A stretch of DNA of 58,644 nucleotides from Pseudonocardia bannensis (GCF_012911875.1 NZ_JAAXKZ010000022.1:1-58644); one strand, 5' to 3'; positions 1-8,457 are shown, counted from the stretch's first letter. Notes: generated from the sequence alone by a model not told the origin. A program made the numbers and translations.

Positions 1-181
1 CTGGAGATCCCGGGCGGCGAAGGGGTAGCGGGGCTGTGTTGGGGGCGTCGGAGTACTCCCCGATCCACTCGTCGCGCCACGCCGTGTCGTAGCGCTGCTC
101 GTTGCAGTGCGGGTCGTAGACGGAGATCAGTTCCCGGGCGACCATCTCCCGGTGCCCCCGCCCGCCGCCCGGGATCTCCAG
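1..181. repeat. 19-bp inverted repeat at the window edge
   Basis: Bases 1-19 (CTGGAGATCCCGGGCGGCG) are the exact reverse complement of bases 163-181. Bases 163-181 lie inside the GIY-YIG-like gene in a region coding for LEIPGGG. The repeat starts exactly at the first base of the window, which is what a fold-back at a contig end looks like. Confidence 0.7.
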
Positions 182-430
182 GGTGGCGATGTGCACCTTC
201 CACTTCGACCCCGCGCGCTGCACCCAGCAGTGCGCCCGGCGGTGCTTGAACGGGAAGCCCTCCGCGGACAGGTCGTCGGCGTGCCCGACGTAGACGACCG
301 CGTAGCGCTCCCGGTCGGGGTCCGGCTTGTAGAAGATCGCGTAGACACCCGGCTCGGCCGGCGGGGTCCACCCGCCCAGCAGCCGCGGGCCGGAGAACGC
401 GTAGCCGGCGAGCGAGCCGAGCCGGATCAC
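1..430 (-). CDS. GIY-YIG-like protein, 3' end missing (runs off window)
   Basis: The frame opens with GTG at 430, sharing four bases with the stop of the gene before it, and stays open to base 2. PGVY (residues 27-30) and YVGH (47-50) sit at the spacing of the two strands that name the GIY-YIG fold, and a basic stretch FKHRRAHCW (61-69) follows where family members carry the catalytic arginine region. No further domain is visible before the edge. It is the last readable gene of the MoxR/VWA transcription unit. GIY-YIG folds cut or bind DNA, but many short actinobacterial members are uncharacterised, so activity is not claimed. The last residues before base 1 may be affected by an inverted repeat at the window edge. 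Confidence 0.6.
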   Translation of the reverse strand, partial: MIRLGSLAGYAFSGPRLLGGWTPPAEPGVYAIFYKPDPDRERYAVVYVGHADDLSAEGFPFKHRRAHCWVQRAGSKWKVHIATLEIPGGGRGHREMVARELISVYDPHCNEQRYDTAWRDEWIGEYSDAPNTAPLPLRRPGSP

Positions 431-711
431 GCGTCCGAGTCCTCGTCCTCGCTGATCGCCTCGACGCGCACGATCGGGAACACCGGCAGGCCCGCCGTGC
501 GCACGGCGTCCTCGAAGGTCGCCGTCCCGCGCTCGATGGCCTCCTCGCGCGTCTCGGCGAGCACGACGACCTGCGCCCCGTAGCGGTTGCTACCGATCCC
601 GGTCGCGATGCCGCCGCTGGTCGCCACGGCGTCAGCCAGTTCGACGACCTCGTCGTGGGACACGATGCGGTCGCCCTCGGCCTCGACGCCGACGCTCCAC
701 CGGATCGTCAT
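427..711 (-). CDS. Small conserved hypothetical protein (94 aa)
   Basis: I do not recognise the family. It is a 94-residue soluble acidic protein with a predicted alpha/beta pattern: an N-terminal strand (RWSVGVEAEG), a helix (SHDEVVELADAVA), a Gly-rich turn (SGGIATGIG), a strand (AQVVVLA), a helix (TREEAIERGTATFEDAVRT) and a closing strand (PIVRVEAI). It starts 27 bp after the VWA gene and its TGA overlaps the GTG of the GIY-YIG-like gene by four bases, so it belongs to the same transcript. No catalytic signature or membrane segment is seen. A small ligand-binding or adaptor role is possible but unsupported. Confidence 0.7.
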   Translation of the reverse strand: MTIRWSVGVEAEGDRIVSHDEVVELADAVATSGGIATGIGSNRYGAQVVVLAETREEAIERGTATFEDAVRTAGLPVFPIVRVEAISEDEDSDA

Positions 712-738
712 CCGGCTCTCCTTCCACCGGTGAGATGA

Positions 739-1872
739 CTAGCCCAGCTCGGGGAGCAGGTCGGCCAACTCTTCCAGACTGCTCAGGTCGTGACCGGACA
801 GCAGCAGGTCGATGTGCGGGTCGGCGACCATCATGGCGACCGTCTGCGGCCGGTAGTTCGCGTTGTTCTGCTTGTGCGGGTTCATCCACACGATGCGGTG
901 GCTCAGCCGCGAGAGTCGCTCCATCGCCGTCGCGAGCACGTCGGGGTCGCCCCGGTCCAGGCCATCGGAACAGATCACCACGATGCCCCCGCGTGCCATC
1001 CCCCGCCGGCCCCAGTGCCGCACGAACGCGTCGAGCGACTCGCCGATCCGGGTGCCGCCCTCCCAGTCGACGACGAGCCCCGCGGCCCGCTCCAGCGCGT
1101 CGTCGGGCTTGCGCGTCTCCAGCGACGCGGTGAGGTGGGTGAGCCGGGTGCCGAAGCAGAAGACCTCGACCTTGGCCGAGGCCCGCTTGGCCGAGTACGC
1201 GAACTGCAGCAGCGCCCGCGAGTAGTCGGCCATCGACCCGGAGATGTCCAGGATGAGGATCAGCGGGCGCAGCCGGAGCCGGCGACGCCGCCAGTGGAGA
1301 TCGACCATCTCGCCGTGCATCCGCAGTGACCGGCGGATCGTGGCGCGCAGGTCCGGCCGGCGCCCCCGCCGCGCCGGGCGGGACCGACGGGTGCGCCGCC
1401 GCGGCGGGGTCAGCCTGATGCGCGCCATGATCCGGCGCAGCGCCTCCAGCTCACCGTCGGTGCACGCGGCGAAGGACTTGCGCTTCAGTGTCTCCGCATC
1501 GGACGCCATCAGGCCCAGCACGGTCTCCTCGTCGGGCTCCTCGGCACCCGGGTCGACGGCCGGGATCTCCAGCACCGTCTCGGCCTCGGGTTCGGCCCGG
1601 GCCTCGATCTTCACGAGGTCCTGCACCGGGTTGCCCGCGTCGAGGAAGAACTCCTTGAACACCCGGTCGTAGACGACGATGTCGTCACCGCGGGTGACCA
1701 GCGAGACCCGCCCGCCCCAGTACAGGTCGACGAGGTCGGTCGGGTCCAGCGGCGTCATCGCGGCACAGAACGTCAGGACGTCCCCCGTCCCGACCGAGAC
1801 GCCCTCGGCGCGCAGTGCCCGGCCGAACCCGACGAGCACGCCGACGAGTCCGGGCGAAGCCGTCGTCGTCAC
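739..1872 (-). CDS. VWA domain protein, CoxE-like
   Basis: A 377-residue protein with an N-terminal helical domain, an acidic linker (residues 90-118), an Arg-rich stretch (158-202) and a C-terminal von Willebrand factor A domain. The MIDAS motif DISGS is at 209-213, which identifies a metal-binding CoxE-type VWA domain. In CO dehydrogenase loci CoxE works with the MoxR ATPase CoxD to mature or activate the molybdenum hydroxylase; comparable MoxR-VWA pairs activate other enzymes. The GTG start lies 2 bp beyond the MoxR stop, so the two are translated together. No CO dehydrogenase subunit is in the window, so the client enzyme is unknown. Confidence 0.85.
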   Translation of the reverse strand: MTTTASPGLVGVLVGFGRALRAEGVSVGTGDVLTFCAAMTPLDPTDLVDLYWGGRVSLVTRGDDIVVYDRVFKEFFLDAGNPVQDLVKIEARAEPEAETVLEIPAVDPGAEEPDEETVLGLMASDAETLKRKSFAACTDGELEALRRIMARIRLTPPRRRTRRSRPARRGRRPDLRATIRRSLRMHGEMVDLHWRRRRLRLRPLILILDISGSMADYSRALLQFAYSAKRASAKVEVFCFGTRLTHLTASLETRKPDDALERAAGLVVDWEGGTRIGESLDAFVRHWGRRGMARGGIVVICSDGLDRGDPDVLATAMERLSRLSHRIVWMNPHKQNNANYRPQTVAMMVADPHIDLLLSGHDLSSLEELADLLPELG

Positions 1873-1874
1873 CG

Positions 1875-2783
1875 CTACCGCGAGGTGATCTCGTCGAGCC
1901 GGGACCGCACCAGTTCCTCGTCGTCGTGCTCCTTCACGACCGACCCGAGCGTGAGGCCGGCGGCCTCGGCGTCGAGTTCGGACTCGCCGAGGAAGTCGAG
2001 CATGCGGGCCCAGTCGATCGTCTCCGCGACACCTGGTGGCTTGGCCAGGTCCATCTCGCGCAACCGGTTCACCGCGGCGACGACCTTGGCCGCGAGCTCC
2101 GTGGACACCGACGGCTCCCGCACCGTGACGATCTCGATCTCACGCTCCGCGGAGGGGTACCCGAGCCAGTGGTACAGGCAGCGGCGCTTGAGCGCGTCGT
2201 GCAGCTCGCGGGTGCGGTTGGACGTCAGCAGCACCAGGGGCGGGCGGGCGGCCTTGACCGTGCCCACCTCGGGGATGCTGATCTGGAAGTCCGACAGCAC
2301 CTCGAGCAGGAAGGCCTCGAACTCGTCGTCGGCACGGTCCACCTCGTCGATCAGCAGCACCGCGCCGTCGCCGGCCTTGATCGCCTCCAGCAGCGGGCGC
2401 TCGAGCAGGAACCGCGGACCGAACAGCTTGTCGACGACGGCGTGATCGTCGGCGGGGTCGTCGGCGGGGTCGTCGGCGGAGCCGGGCAGGCGGCGCTCGG
2501 AGAGCGCCCGGATGTACAGCAACTGGCGGGCGTAGTCCCATTCGTACATCGCCTGGTTGGTGTCGATGCCCTCGTAGCACTGCAGCCGGATGAGCTTGCG
2601 TCCCAGGACCGTGGCCAGCGTCTTGGCCAGCTCGGTCTTGCCGACGCCGACCTCACCCTCCAGGAGGATCGGGCGGTCGAGCGACATCGCGACGTACACC
2701 GCGGTGGCCAGCCCGCGATCCGCCAGGTACCCGCCCGCACGTAGCGTCTCGGTCAGCTCGGCGACCGAGCCCGGTTGATTCAC
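1875..2783 (-). CDS. MoxR-family AAA+ ATPase, CoxD-like
   Basis: A 302-residue AAA+ ATPase. Walker A GEVGVGKT is at residues 43-50, Walker B LLIDEVD at about 143-149, and a sensor-1-like TSNRTRE follows; the protein ends in the short helical lid typical of MoxR proteins. MoxR ATPases act as chaperone-like remodelers with a VWA partner, here encoded 2 bp downstream. Residues 103-113 (ADDPADDPADD) are an acidic insertion created by a 12-bp tandem repeat and look like a variable surface loop. The length fits the CoxD group. A role in maturing a molybdenum hydroxylase is inferred from the pair, not seen. Confidence 0.88.
   Translation of the reverse strand: MNQPGSVAELTETLRAGGYLADRGLATAVYVAMSLDRPILLEGEVGVGKTELAKTLATVLGRKLIRLQCYEGIDTNQAMYEWDYARQLLYIRALSERRLPGSADDPADDPADDHAVVDKLFGPRFLLERPLLEAIKAGDGAVLLIDEVDRADDEFEAFLLEVLSDFQISIPEVGTVKAARPPLVLLTSNRTRELHDALKRRCLYHWLGYPSAEREIEIVTVREPSVSTELAAKVVAAVNRLREMDLAKPPGVAETIDWARMLDFLGESELDAEAAGLTLGSVVKEHDDEELVRSRLDEITSR
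2446..2481. repeat. Three tandem copies of a 12-bp unit inside the MoxR gene
   Basis: TCGTCGGCGGGG (plus strand) occurs twice in tandem and a third copy differs in one base. It is in frame and codes for the ADDP repeats of the ATPase, so copy-number change would alter loop length without breaking the gene. Confidence 0.8.
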
Positions 2784-2829
2784 GAAGCGTTCTCCTCAGA
2801 TACGGGCAGCGCCACCGGGCAGGGGACGG

Positions 2830-3171
2830 TCAGTCGGAGTCGGGGTGGCGGATCATCTCCCCGATGCTCACGCCCCCGGGGCGCAGCTTGCCCTCGCGTT
2901 CGAGCCGGGCCCGCCACGCCGATCGCAGATCGGGGTCCACCGGGGTGTTGGTCCCCTCGGGCCCCGAGGGGACCGCGTCCGGCGCCATGCCGCCGAATCC
3001 GATGTCCTTCATGTTCCTGCAGACCTTGGTGTGGCCGGTGCCGAATCGCTCCTCCAGCTCGGCGCTGGTCTGCCCCCGGGCTGACCAGATTCCACGCAAC
3101 ACCGACATCGCCTGCCGTTGCTCGTCGCCGTGGTCGTGGGCCGGTCGTGGGTCCTGGTGGTCTCCGCTCAT
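2830..3171 (-). CDS. Hypothetical protein upstream of the MoxR gene (113 aa)
   Basis: I do not recognise the family. From ATG at 3171 the product is 113 residues, charged and soluble: an acidic, His-rich N-terminus, then a helix with SARGQTSAELEERFG, then TGHTKVCRNMKDIGF and a C-terminal basic part ending GVSIGEMIRHPDSD. A purine-rich stretch (GGAGAGGGG) lies upstream of this ATG; a longer reading from 3246 adds 25 residues but would consume the AT-rich promoter region shared with the LysR gene, so the shorter form is preferred. It is 46 bp upstream of the MoxR gene on the same strand and probably heads that operon. Confidence 0.5.
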   Translation of the reverse strand: MSGDHQDPRPAHDHGDEQRQAMSVLRGIWSARGQTSAELEERFGTGHTKVCRNMKDIGFGGMAPDAVPSGPEGTNTPVDPDLRSAWRARLEREGKLRPGGVSIGEMIRHPDSD

Positions 3172-3251
3172 GCCCGGCACCCCTCTCCGCTCGCGGTCGA
3201 CCGTGGTGGGTCCGAGCATCGTGGCCCAGTGCCGGACCCCCGACAAATCAC

Positions 3252-3271
3252 ACTTAAGTCTTTACTTAGGT
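3252..3271. promoter_or_regulatory. AT-rich candidate LysR binding site
   Basis: The stretch ACTTAAGTCTTTACTTAGGT is an AT-rich island in very GC-rich DNA. It contains two ACTTA copies 12 bp apart and an imperfect dyad (CTTAAG / CTTAGG). It lies 33 bp before the LysR start in the divergent gap, the usual place for autoregulatory LysR binding. Confidence 0.45.
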
Positions 3272-3303
3272 CCGCCCGGGATGATGGGGGTCACACTACT
3301 CAC

Positions 3304-4251
3304 ATGACGTTGACACAGTTGTCTGCGTTCGTTCTCGTGGCGCGCCTCGGCTCGGTGAAGGCGGCGGCCAACGCCCTCTCGGTCAGCGAACCCGCCGTCT
3401 CCCAGGCGCTCGCGGCGCTCCGGAAGTACCTGGGTGATCCCCTGCTCACGCGTGCCGGCAACGGGATGACGATGACGCCGGGGGGCAGCAGGCTGCTGAG
3501 CATCGCGGCGCAGATGGTCGCGCTGGGCGCCGAGGCGGAGGCGGCGGTCCGGTCGGCCAAGGGCGCTCCGGAGCAGCTGCGGCTGGTGGCCCCCAGCACG
3601 ATCGTGGAGTTCGTGGCCGGGCCCCTCGCCGATGCCTTCACCGCCCGGTCGTCGGGCTCGATCGAGGTGTCCGCGGGCGTGGCCGCGACCGACGAGATGG
3701 CGGTGCTGGTCTCGCAGCGCCTCGCCGACCTCGCGCTGGGTCCGAACCTGGGCGCCGACCGCAGCCTCGGCCTGGTCAGCGAACCCGTCTTCCGATGCCG
3801 GCTCGTGGTGCTCGGCGCCCCGGACACTCGGTTCCGGGGGTCCCCGGCGCAGTGGCCCTGGCTGGTCGAGTCGGCGGCGACGGACCCGAACAGCGACGTC
3901 AGCCGGTTGCTGCGCGCGCTCGGTGTGCCCGAGTCCCGGCTGAGCGTGTTCCCCAACCAGACCGCGGCGTGGGATGCGGCAGCCCGGGGTGCCGGGGTGG
4001 CCCCGGCCATCGCGCATCTCGCCGTGCACCAGCTACGCCGCCGTGAGCTGACGGTCATCGACATCCCGGGCACGCCGATGGACGTGGTCTGGCACGCGAC
4101 GACGCTGCCCCTCGACCGGCGCTCGGTGGCCGCCGGCTCGCTACGGCACTTCCTCGGCACACCGGAGGCGATGCGGCTGCTGCGCGCCCCGGGCTCCGGG
4201 GTGCCGCCGTCACGGTTCCGCCCGCCCGTCTACGTCACGATCTGGAGCTGA
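3304..4251 (+). CDS. LysR-type transcriptional regulator, CutR-like
   Basis: A 315-residue LysR regulator. The N-terminal winged helix spans residues 1-60 (LTQLSAFVLVARLGSVKAAA, then a recognition helix around VSEPAVSQALAALRK), followed by the RTG-type transition and a periplasmic-binding-like effector domain from about 90. The opening resembles CutR, the LysR regulator of actinobacterial CO dehydrogenase genes, which fits the CoxD/CoxE-like genes encoded divergently. ATG 3304 is preferred over upstream in-frame starts because the LysR domain begins exactly there. Its last 42 bases overlap the 3' end of dhaM tail to tail. The CutR link is inference from sequence feel and context. Confidence 0.85.
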   Translation: MTLTQLSAFVLVARLGSVKAAANALSVSEPAVSQALAALRKYLGDPLLTRAGNGMTMTPGGSRLLSIAAQMVALGAEAEAAVRSAKGAPEQLRLVAPSTIVEFVAGPLADAFTARSSGSIEVSAGVAATDEMAVLVSQRLADLALGPNLGADRSLGLVSEPVFRCRLVVLGAPDTRFRGSPAQWPWLVESAATDPNSDVSRLLRALGVPESRLSVFPNQTAAWDAAARGAGVAPAIAHLAVHQLRRRELTVIDIPGTPMDVVWHATTLPLDRRSVAAGSLRHFLGTPEAMRLLRAPGSGVPPSRFRPPVYVTIWS

Positions 4252-6792
4252 CCCGGACGGGCCGGCCCGCCCCGGTCGGCGCTCCCCCACCAGCTCGCGC
4301 ACGGCGGCCGGTGTGCCCAGCCCAAGCGCCGCGCCCGCGAGCGAGCGCGCCCGGTCCATGTCGAGCTCGCGCACCGCTTCCTTGATCCGCGGGACCGCGG
4401 GTGGCGCCACGCTGAGCTCGCGCACGCCGAGCCCGAGCAGCACCGCGACGGCCTGCTCGTCGGCCGCCAGCTCACCGCAGACCGCGACGAGGGTGTCCGG
4501 TCCGGCGCCCCGGCACACCGCGTCCACCAGCGCCAGCACGCCCGGGTCGAGCGCGTCGGCGAGTCCGGCGACGGCGTCGTTGCCGCGCTCGGCGGCCAGC
4601 GCGTACTGGGTCAGGTCGTTGGTGCCGATGCTCAGGAAATCGACGTGCGGGGTGAGCACTGGCGTCTTCAGCGCCGTCGCCGGCACCTCGACCATGATCC
4701 CCACCTGCAGCCCGTCCGGGCGTCCGCGTCCCTCGCGGGCGATCGCGTCGTCGAGCATCCGGCGGGCGGCCAGCAGTTCGTCGAGCGTGCTGACCATCGG
4801 GAACATCAGGCTCACCGGCGCGTCGTGGGCCACCCGGACCGCGGCCAGCAGCTGATCGGCCAGCAGGGCCGGGCGCGCCAGCCCGAGCCGGATCCCGCGG
4901 AGTCCGAGGAACGGGTTCGCCTCCGCCGGCACGGGCAGGTAGGCCAGCGGCTTGTCCCCGCCCACGTCCAGGGCCCGCAGAGTGATGCGCCGGCCGCCGA
5001 AGGCGTCGGCGATCGCACGGTAGGCCGCTTCCTGCTCCTCGACGTCCGGGGGGTGCTCCCGGCCCAGGAACAGGAACTCGGTGCGGACCAGCCCGGCCAG
5101 ATCGGCGCCGAACCCGGCCGCCGCCACGGCATCGGGAAGCGACCCGACGTTCGCGCCGACGAGGACACGGGTGCCGTCGCGGGTGGTCGCGGGGGCGGCC
5201 GCCCGGGCCCGTACGTGCTGTTCCCGCGCGGCGAACGCGCCGGCCCGGGCCTCGAAGTCACGCAGGACCGCGTCCGGCGGATCGACGATGAGCTCACCGG
5301 TCCCCCCATCGAGAGCGATCGGGGTGCCGTCGGCGACGTCGAGCACGGCCGCTCCCGCGCCGACGACGGCCGGGATACCACGGGCCCGCAGCAGGATCAC
5401 GCTGTGGGCGGTGGGGCTGCTGTAGGCGAGGACGACACCCGAGACGTCCGCGGGGTCCAGTTCCGTCGCCTCGGCCGGTGTGAGATCGCCGGCCACCAGC
5501 ACCCCGGACGGCCGGGGCCACCCGCGGTCGTCCGGACCCTGCAACGCGCGGAGCACCTGGTCGCCGACCGCGAGCACGTCCGCCGCCCTGGCCTGCTGGT
5601 ACGCATCGGGCAGGGCCGCGAACTCCCCGGCCACGCGGCGCACCCCGCCGGCCCAGGCGGGCGCCGCGGCCTCGCCGCCGTCCACCCGGGAACGGACCTC
5701 GTCGAGCAGGCCGGTGTCGTCGAGCAGCAGCAGGTGCGCGTCGAAGATGGCGGCCTCGGCCGTCCCGACCTCCTGCGCGGTGCGCGCCCGCACCCGCTCG
5801 ATCTCCTCACGCACCGCGGCCAGCGCCGCGGTCAGGTCACGCCAGGCCCCGGCCGGGTCGTCCGTGCGCTCGGCGGGAACGTCCGGCATCTCCTGCCGCA
5901 GCGGTCGAGCCGGGCCGATTCCGGTGCCCGGCGACGCGGCGACCGGGCCGCGCGGCGGCACCGGGGTCTGGGCCGGAGCCGCAGCGGCGGGGCCTTCGTC
6001 GAACTGCCGTTGCGCGAGGGCGAGCAGGCGGTCCAGGGTGTCGCGGGCCCCCGGCCCCGCCACCTCGATCTCGACCTCGTGCCCGCACTGCGCGCCGAGG
6101 GTGGCGACCCGGGACAGGCTGGCGGCGGGCACCCACTCCGAGCCGGTCGTGCGGTTGCGCAGGCGGACCTGCGCTCCGGACGCCCGGACCTCCTGCACCA
6201 GCCGGGCCGCCGGGCGGGCGTGCAGTCCGTGCGGGTTGCCCACGGTGAACGAGCCGGTCGGCGCGCCGTTCCCGGTGCCCGCCGCGGGCCCGGTACTCAC
6301 CGCGCCCCCGGCACCCGCTGCCGCTTCGGTGCCGCCCGGCTCGGGGCCGGGCGCGGCTGCGGTAGCTGCCGGCGGTCCGCCCAGCTGCGCCGTCTTGCCG
6401 GCCAGCGCGGCGCTCGCCTCCGCCGCCACCTCCGTCCGGTCCGCCCCGCCCGCCGCCGCGACGGCCGCGACGACCAGGCCCTCGACGAGCGGTGCCGGGC
6501 AGAGCAGCACCCGGTCGCGGGCGTCGTCGTCGAGCAGCTCGCACGCGAGCTCCGCGGAGAGCACCGCGCTACCCAGGTCCATCAGCACGACCACCCCGGC
6601 GCCGCTGTCCGCGGTGGCGACCGCGTCGGCGATCGCGGCCGCATCGGTGCCGAACGTGTCCTCGTCCAGTCCCGCGGCGACGACGATGGGCACCTGCCCG
6701 CCGTGCAGCATCTCCCGGGCCAGCTCGACCGCGGCCCGGGCCAGCGGCCTGCTGTGCGCGACGACGACGAGCCCGACGGGCGGATCGCTCAC
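4210..6792 (-). CDS. dhaM: DhaM: PTS EIIA-HPr-EI fusion feeding dihydroxyacetone kinase
   Basis: An 860-residue phosphoryl-transfer chain in one polypeptide. An EIIA-mannose-type domain (1 to about 135) has its phospho-His at H13 in VVVAHS; an Ala/Gly/Pro linker leads to an HPr domain (about 180-270) with phospho-His in GLHARPAA; a full enzyme I follows (about 300-840) with phospho-His in SPTAHSVILL, the PEP-site signatures SIGTNDLTQYALAAERGN and VEVPATA, and the catalytic Cys in VCGELA. It therefore can pass phosphate from PEP to DhaL without PtsI or PtsH. It overlaps dhaL by 4 bp and is the last gene of dhaKLM. Confidence 0.93.
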   Translation of the reverse strand: MSDPPVGLVVVAHSRPLARAAVELAREMLHGGQVPIVVAAGLDEDTFGTDAAAIADAVATADSGAGVVVLMDLGSAVLSAELACELLDDDARDRVLLCPAPLVEGLVVAAVAAAGGADRTEVAAEASAALAGKTAQLGGPPAATAAAPGPEPGGTEAAAGAGGAVSTGPAAGTGNGAPTGSFTVGNPHGLHARPAARLVQEVRASGAQVRLRNRTTGSEWVPAASLSRVATLGAQCGHEVEIEVAGPGARDTLDRLLALAQRQFDEGPAAAAPAQTPVPPRGPVAASPGTGIGPARPLRQEMPDVPAERTDDPAGAWRDLTAALAAVREEIERVRARTAQEVGTAEAAIFDAHLLLLDDTGLLDEVRSRVDGGEAAAPAWAGGVRRVAGEFAALPDAYQQARAADVLAVGDQVLRALQGPDDRGWPRPSGVLVAGDLTPAEATELDPADVSGVVLAYSSPTAHSVILLRARGIPAVVGAGAAVLDVADGTPIALDGGTGELIVDPPDAVLRDFEARAGAFAAREQHVRARAAAPATTRDGTRVLVGANVGSLPDAVAAAGFGADLAGLVRTEFLFLGREHPPDVEEQEAAYRAIADAFGGRRITLRALDVGGDKPLAYLPVPAEANPFLGLRGIRLGLARPALLADQLLAAVRVAHDAPVSLMFPMVSTLDELLAARRMLDDAIAREGRGRPDGLQVGIMVEVPATALKTPVLTPHVDFLSIGTNDLTQYALAAERGNDAVAGLADALDPGVLALVDAVCRGAGPDTLVAVCGELAADEQAVAVLLGLGVRELSVAPPAVPRIKEAVRELDMDRARSLAGAALGLGTPAAVRELVGERRPGRAGPSGSAPDRDVDGRAEP

Positions 6793-7451
6793 CGCTGCCC
6801 CGGCCCGCCCAGGGCGGTCGCCGCGGCGGCCACCAGCAGCGCCACCGACGTCGCACCCGGATCCTGGTGCCCGACGCTGCGTTCACCGAGGTAGCTGGCC
6901 CGGCCCTTGCGGGCCTGCATCGGGATCGTCGCGTCCCGGCCCGCATCGGCCGCCGCCGACGCGGCCCGCAGCGCCGCACCGAGCGAGGCACCCTCGTCGA
7001 GGCCGGCGTCCAGGGCGTCGACCGCGGGGGCCAGGGCGTCGAACATCGTCTTGTCCCCGGCCTCGGGCTTGCCGCGCGCGACCACCCCGTCCAGCCCCGC
7101 GCGCAACGCCTTGGCGAAGCCGGGACCGTCCAGCTCGTCGACCTCGCCCGCCGTGGCGCCTACCCGCAGGAACAGGGTCCCGTAGAGCGGCCCGCTGGCG
7201 CCGCCGGTCTTGCTCACCAGCGTCATCCCGACCTTCTTGAACAGGGCGGCGGCACTGGCCGGGGCCGCGGCGTCCAGGGCGGCGATCGCGGCGGTCATGC
7301 CGCGATCCATGTTGATCCCGTGGTCGGCGTCGCCGATGGCGGAGTCCAGCCGGGTGAGCTCGTCGCGGTGCTCGCCGACGAGCCGGGCGAACTCGCGGAT
7401 CCAGCCGCCCAGCGCGTCGAGATCGACGGTGTCCGCGCCGGCACCGGTCAC
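6789..7451 (-). CDS. dhaL: Dihydroxyacetone kinase ADP-binding subunit DhaL
   Basis: A 220-residue all-helical DhaL subunit. It holds ADP and two Mg ions in a permanently bound state that is rephosphorylated by DhaM and passes phosphate to the substrate on DhaK. The signature RLDSAIGDADHGINMDRGM near residues 33-51 supplies the Asp and His residues of the Mg/ADP site, and the C-terminal half has the SYLGERSVGHQDPGA segment that closes the nucleotide barrel. It starts 4 bp before the dhaK stop-side spacer and its stop overlaps dhaM, so the three subunits are made from one message. Confidence 0.94.
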   Translation of the reverse strand: MTGAGADTVDLDALGGWIREFARLVGEHRDELTRLDSAIGDADHGINMDRGMTAAIAALDAAAPASAAALFKKVGMTLVSKTGGASGPLYGTLFLRVGATAGEVDELDGPGFAKALRAGLDGVVARGKPEAGDKTMFDALAPAVDALDAGLDEGASLGAALRAASAAADAGRDATIPMQARKGRASYLGERSVGHQDPGATSVALLVAAAATALGGPGQR

Positions 7452-7455
7452 CGGA

Positions 7456-8457
7456 TCACACCCCCCAACGCAGCGCGGGGGTGCGGACCGGGGCGTCCCA
7501 CAGCCGGAGCAGGTCCTCGTCGGCCTTGAGCAGCGTCACCGAGCAGCCGGCCATGTCCAGGCTGGTGATGTAGGGCCCGACCAGGGAGCGCGCCACTCGT
7601 ACGCCCGCCTTCTCCAGGATCCCCGCCACCTCGTGGAACATCAGGTACAGCTCGAGCAGCGGGGTCCCGCCCATGCCGTTGACGAACGCGATCACGCCGT
7701 CGCCGCCGCTGAAGTCGGTGTCGGCCAGGATCGGCTCGAGCAGGTACTCGGCCACCTGCCGGGCCGGGACGTGCGGCACGCGCCGCCGGCCGGGCTCACC
7801 GTGGATGCCGATGCCGATCTCGATCTCGGTCTCCGGGAGCTCGAACGTGGGCTGCCCGGCGGCGGGCACCGTGCACGATGTCAGCGCCATCCCCATGCTG
7901 CGGCCGCCCTCGTTGACCCGGCGGGCCACGTCGGCGACCTCGGTGAGGCTGCGGCCCTGCTCGGCGGCCGCGCCGGCGATCTTCTCCAGCAGCACGGTGA
8001 CGCCGACCCCGCGGCGACCGGCGGTGTAGAGGCTGTCCTGGACCGCGACGTCGTCGTTGGTGACCACGGACGCCACCTCGACGCCCGTCTCGGCCGCGGC
8101 CATCTCCGCGGCCATCTCGAAGTTCATGACGTCGCCGGTGTAGTTCTTGACGATGTGCAGGACTCCGGCGCCGCCGTCGACGCGCTTGGTGGCCTCGACC
8201 ATCTGGTCGGGCACCGGCGAGGTGAAGATCTCCCCGGCGCAGGCGGCGTCGAGCATCCCGGGTCCGACGAATCCGGCGTGCAGCGGCTCGTGGCCGGATC
8301 CGCCGCCGGAGATCAGGCCGACCTTGCCGCTGACCGGGGCGTCGCCCCGGTAGACGATCTTGTTCTCGTGGTCGACGCGCAACTCGGGATGCGCCGCGGC
8401 CATGCCGAGGAGCGCCTGCGAGACGACGTCGGCCGGATCGTTGATGAGCTTCTTCAT
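7456..8457 (-). CDS. dhaK: Dihydroxyacetone kinase substrate-binding subunit DhaK
   Basis: A 333-residue DhaK. It binds dihydroxyacetone covalently as a hemiaminal through the active-site His, here H219 in [10 protein letters not shown], and the [18 protein letters not shown] segment (48-65) forms the substrate loop; [10 protein letters not shown] and the [10 protein letters not shown] segment are also typical. Product is dihydroxyacetone phosphate for glycolysis. The ATG has a good Shine-Dalgarno (GGAGGAG, about 5 nt before). It heads dhaKLM; an aldo/keto reductase that might act on trioses is encoded divergently 200 bp away. No DhaR/DhaS-type regulator is adjacent. Confidence 0.95.
   Translation of the reverse strand: MKKLINDPADVVSQALLGMAAAHPELRVDHENKIVYRGDAPVSGKVGLISGGGSGHEPLHAGFVGPGMLDAACAGEIFTSPVPDQMVEATKRVDGGAGVLHIVKNYTGDVMNFEMAAEMAAAETGVEVASVVTNDDVAVQDSLYTAGRRGVGVTVLLEKIAGAAAEQGRSLTEVADVARRVNEGGRSMGMALTSCTVPAAGQPTFELPETEIEIGIGIHGEPGRRRVPHVPARQVAEYLLEPILADTDFSGGDGVIAFVNGMGGTPLLELYLMFHEVAGILEKAGVRVARSLVGPYITSLDMAGCSVTLLKADEDLLRLWDAPVRTPALRWGV

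Noticed and set aside
739..2783. MoxR-VWA pair as part of an anti-phage ternary system
   Set aside because: No third partner of such systems is seen; the sequence is CoxD/CoxE-like.
4645..6894. 749-residue open frame antisense to dhaM
   Set aside because: High-GC shadow; no motifs, and dhaM on the other strand has every PTS catalytic site.
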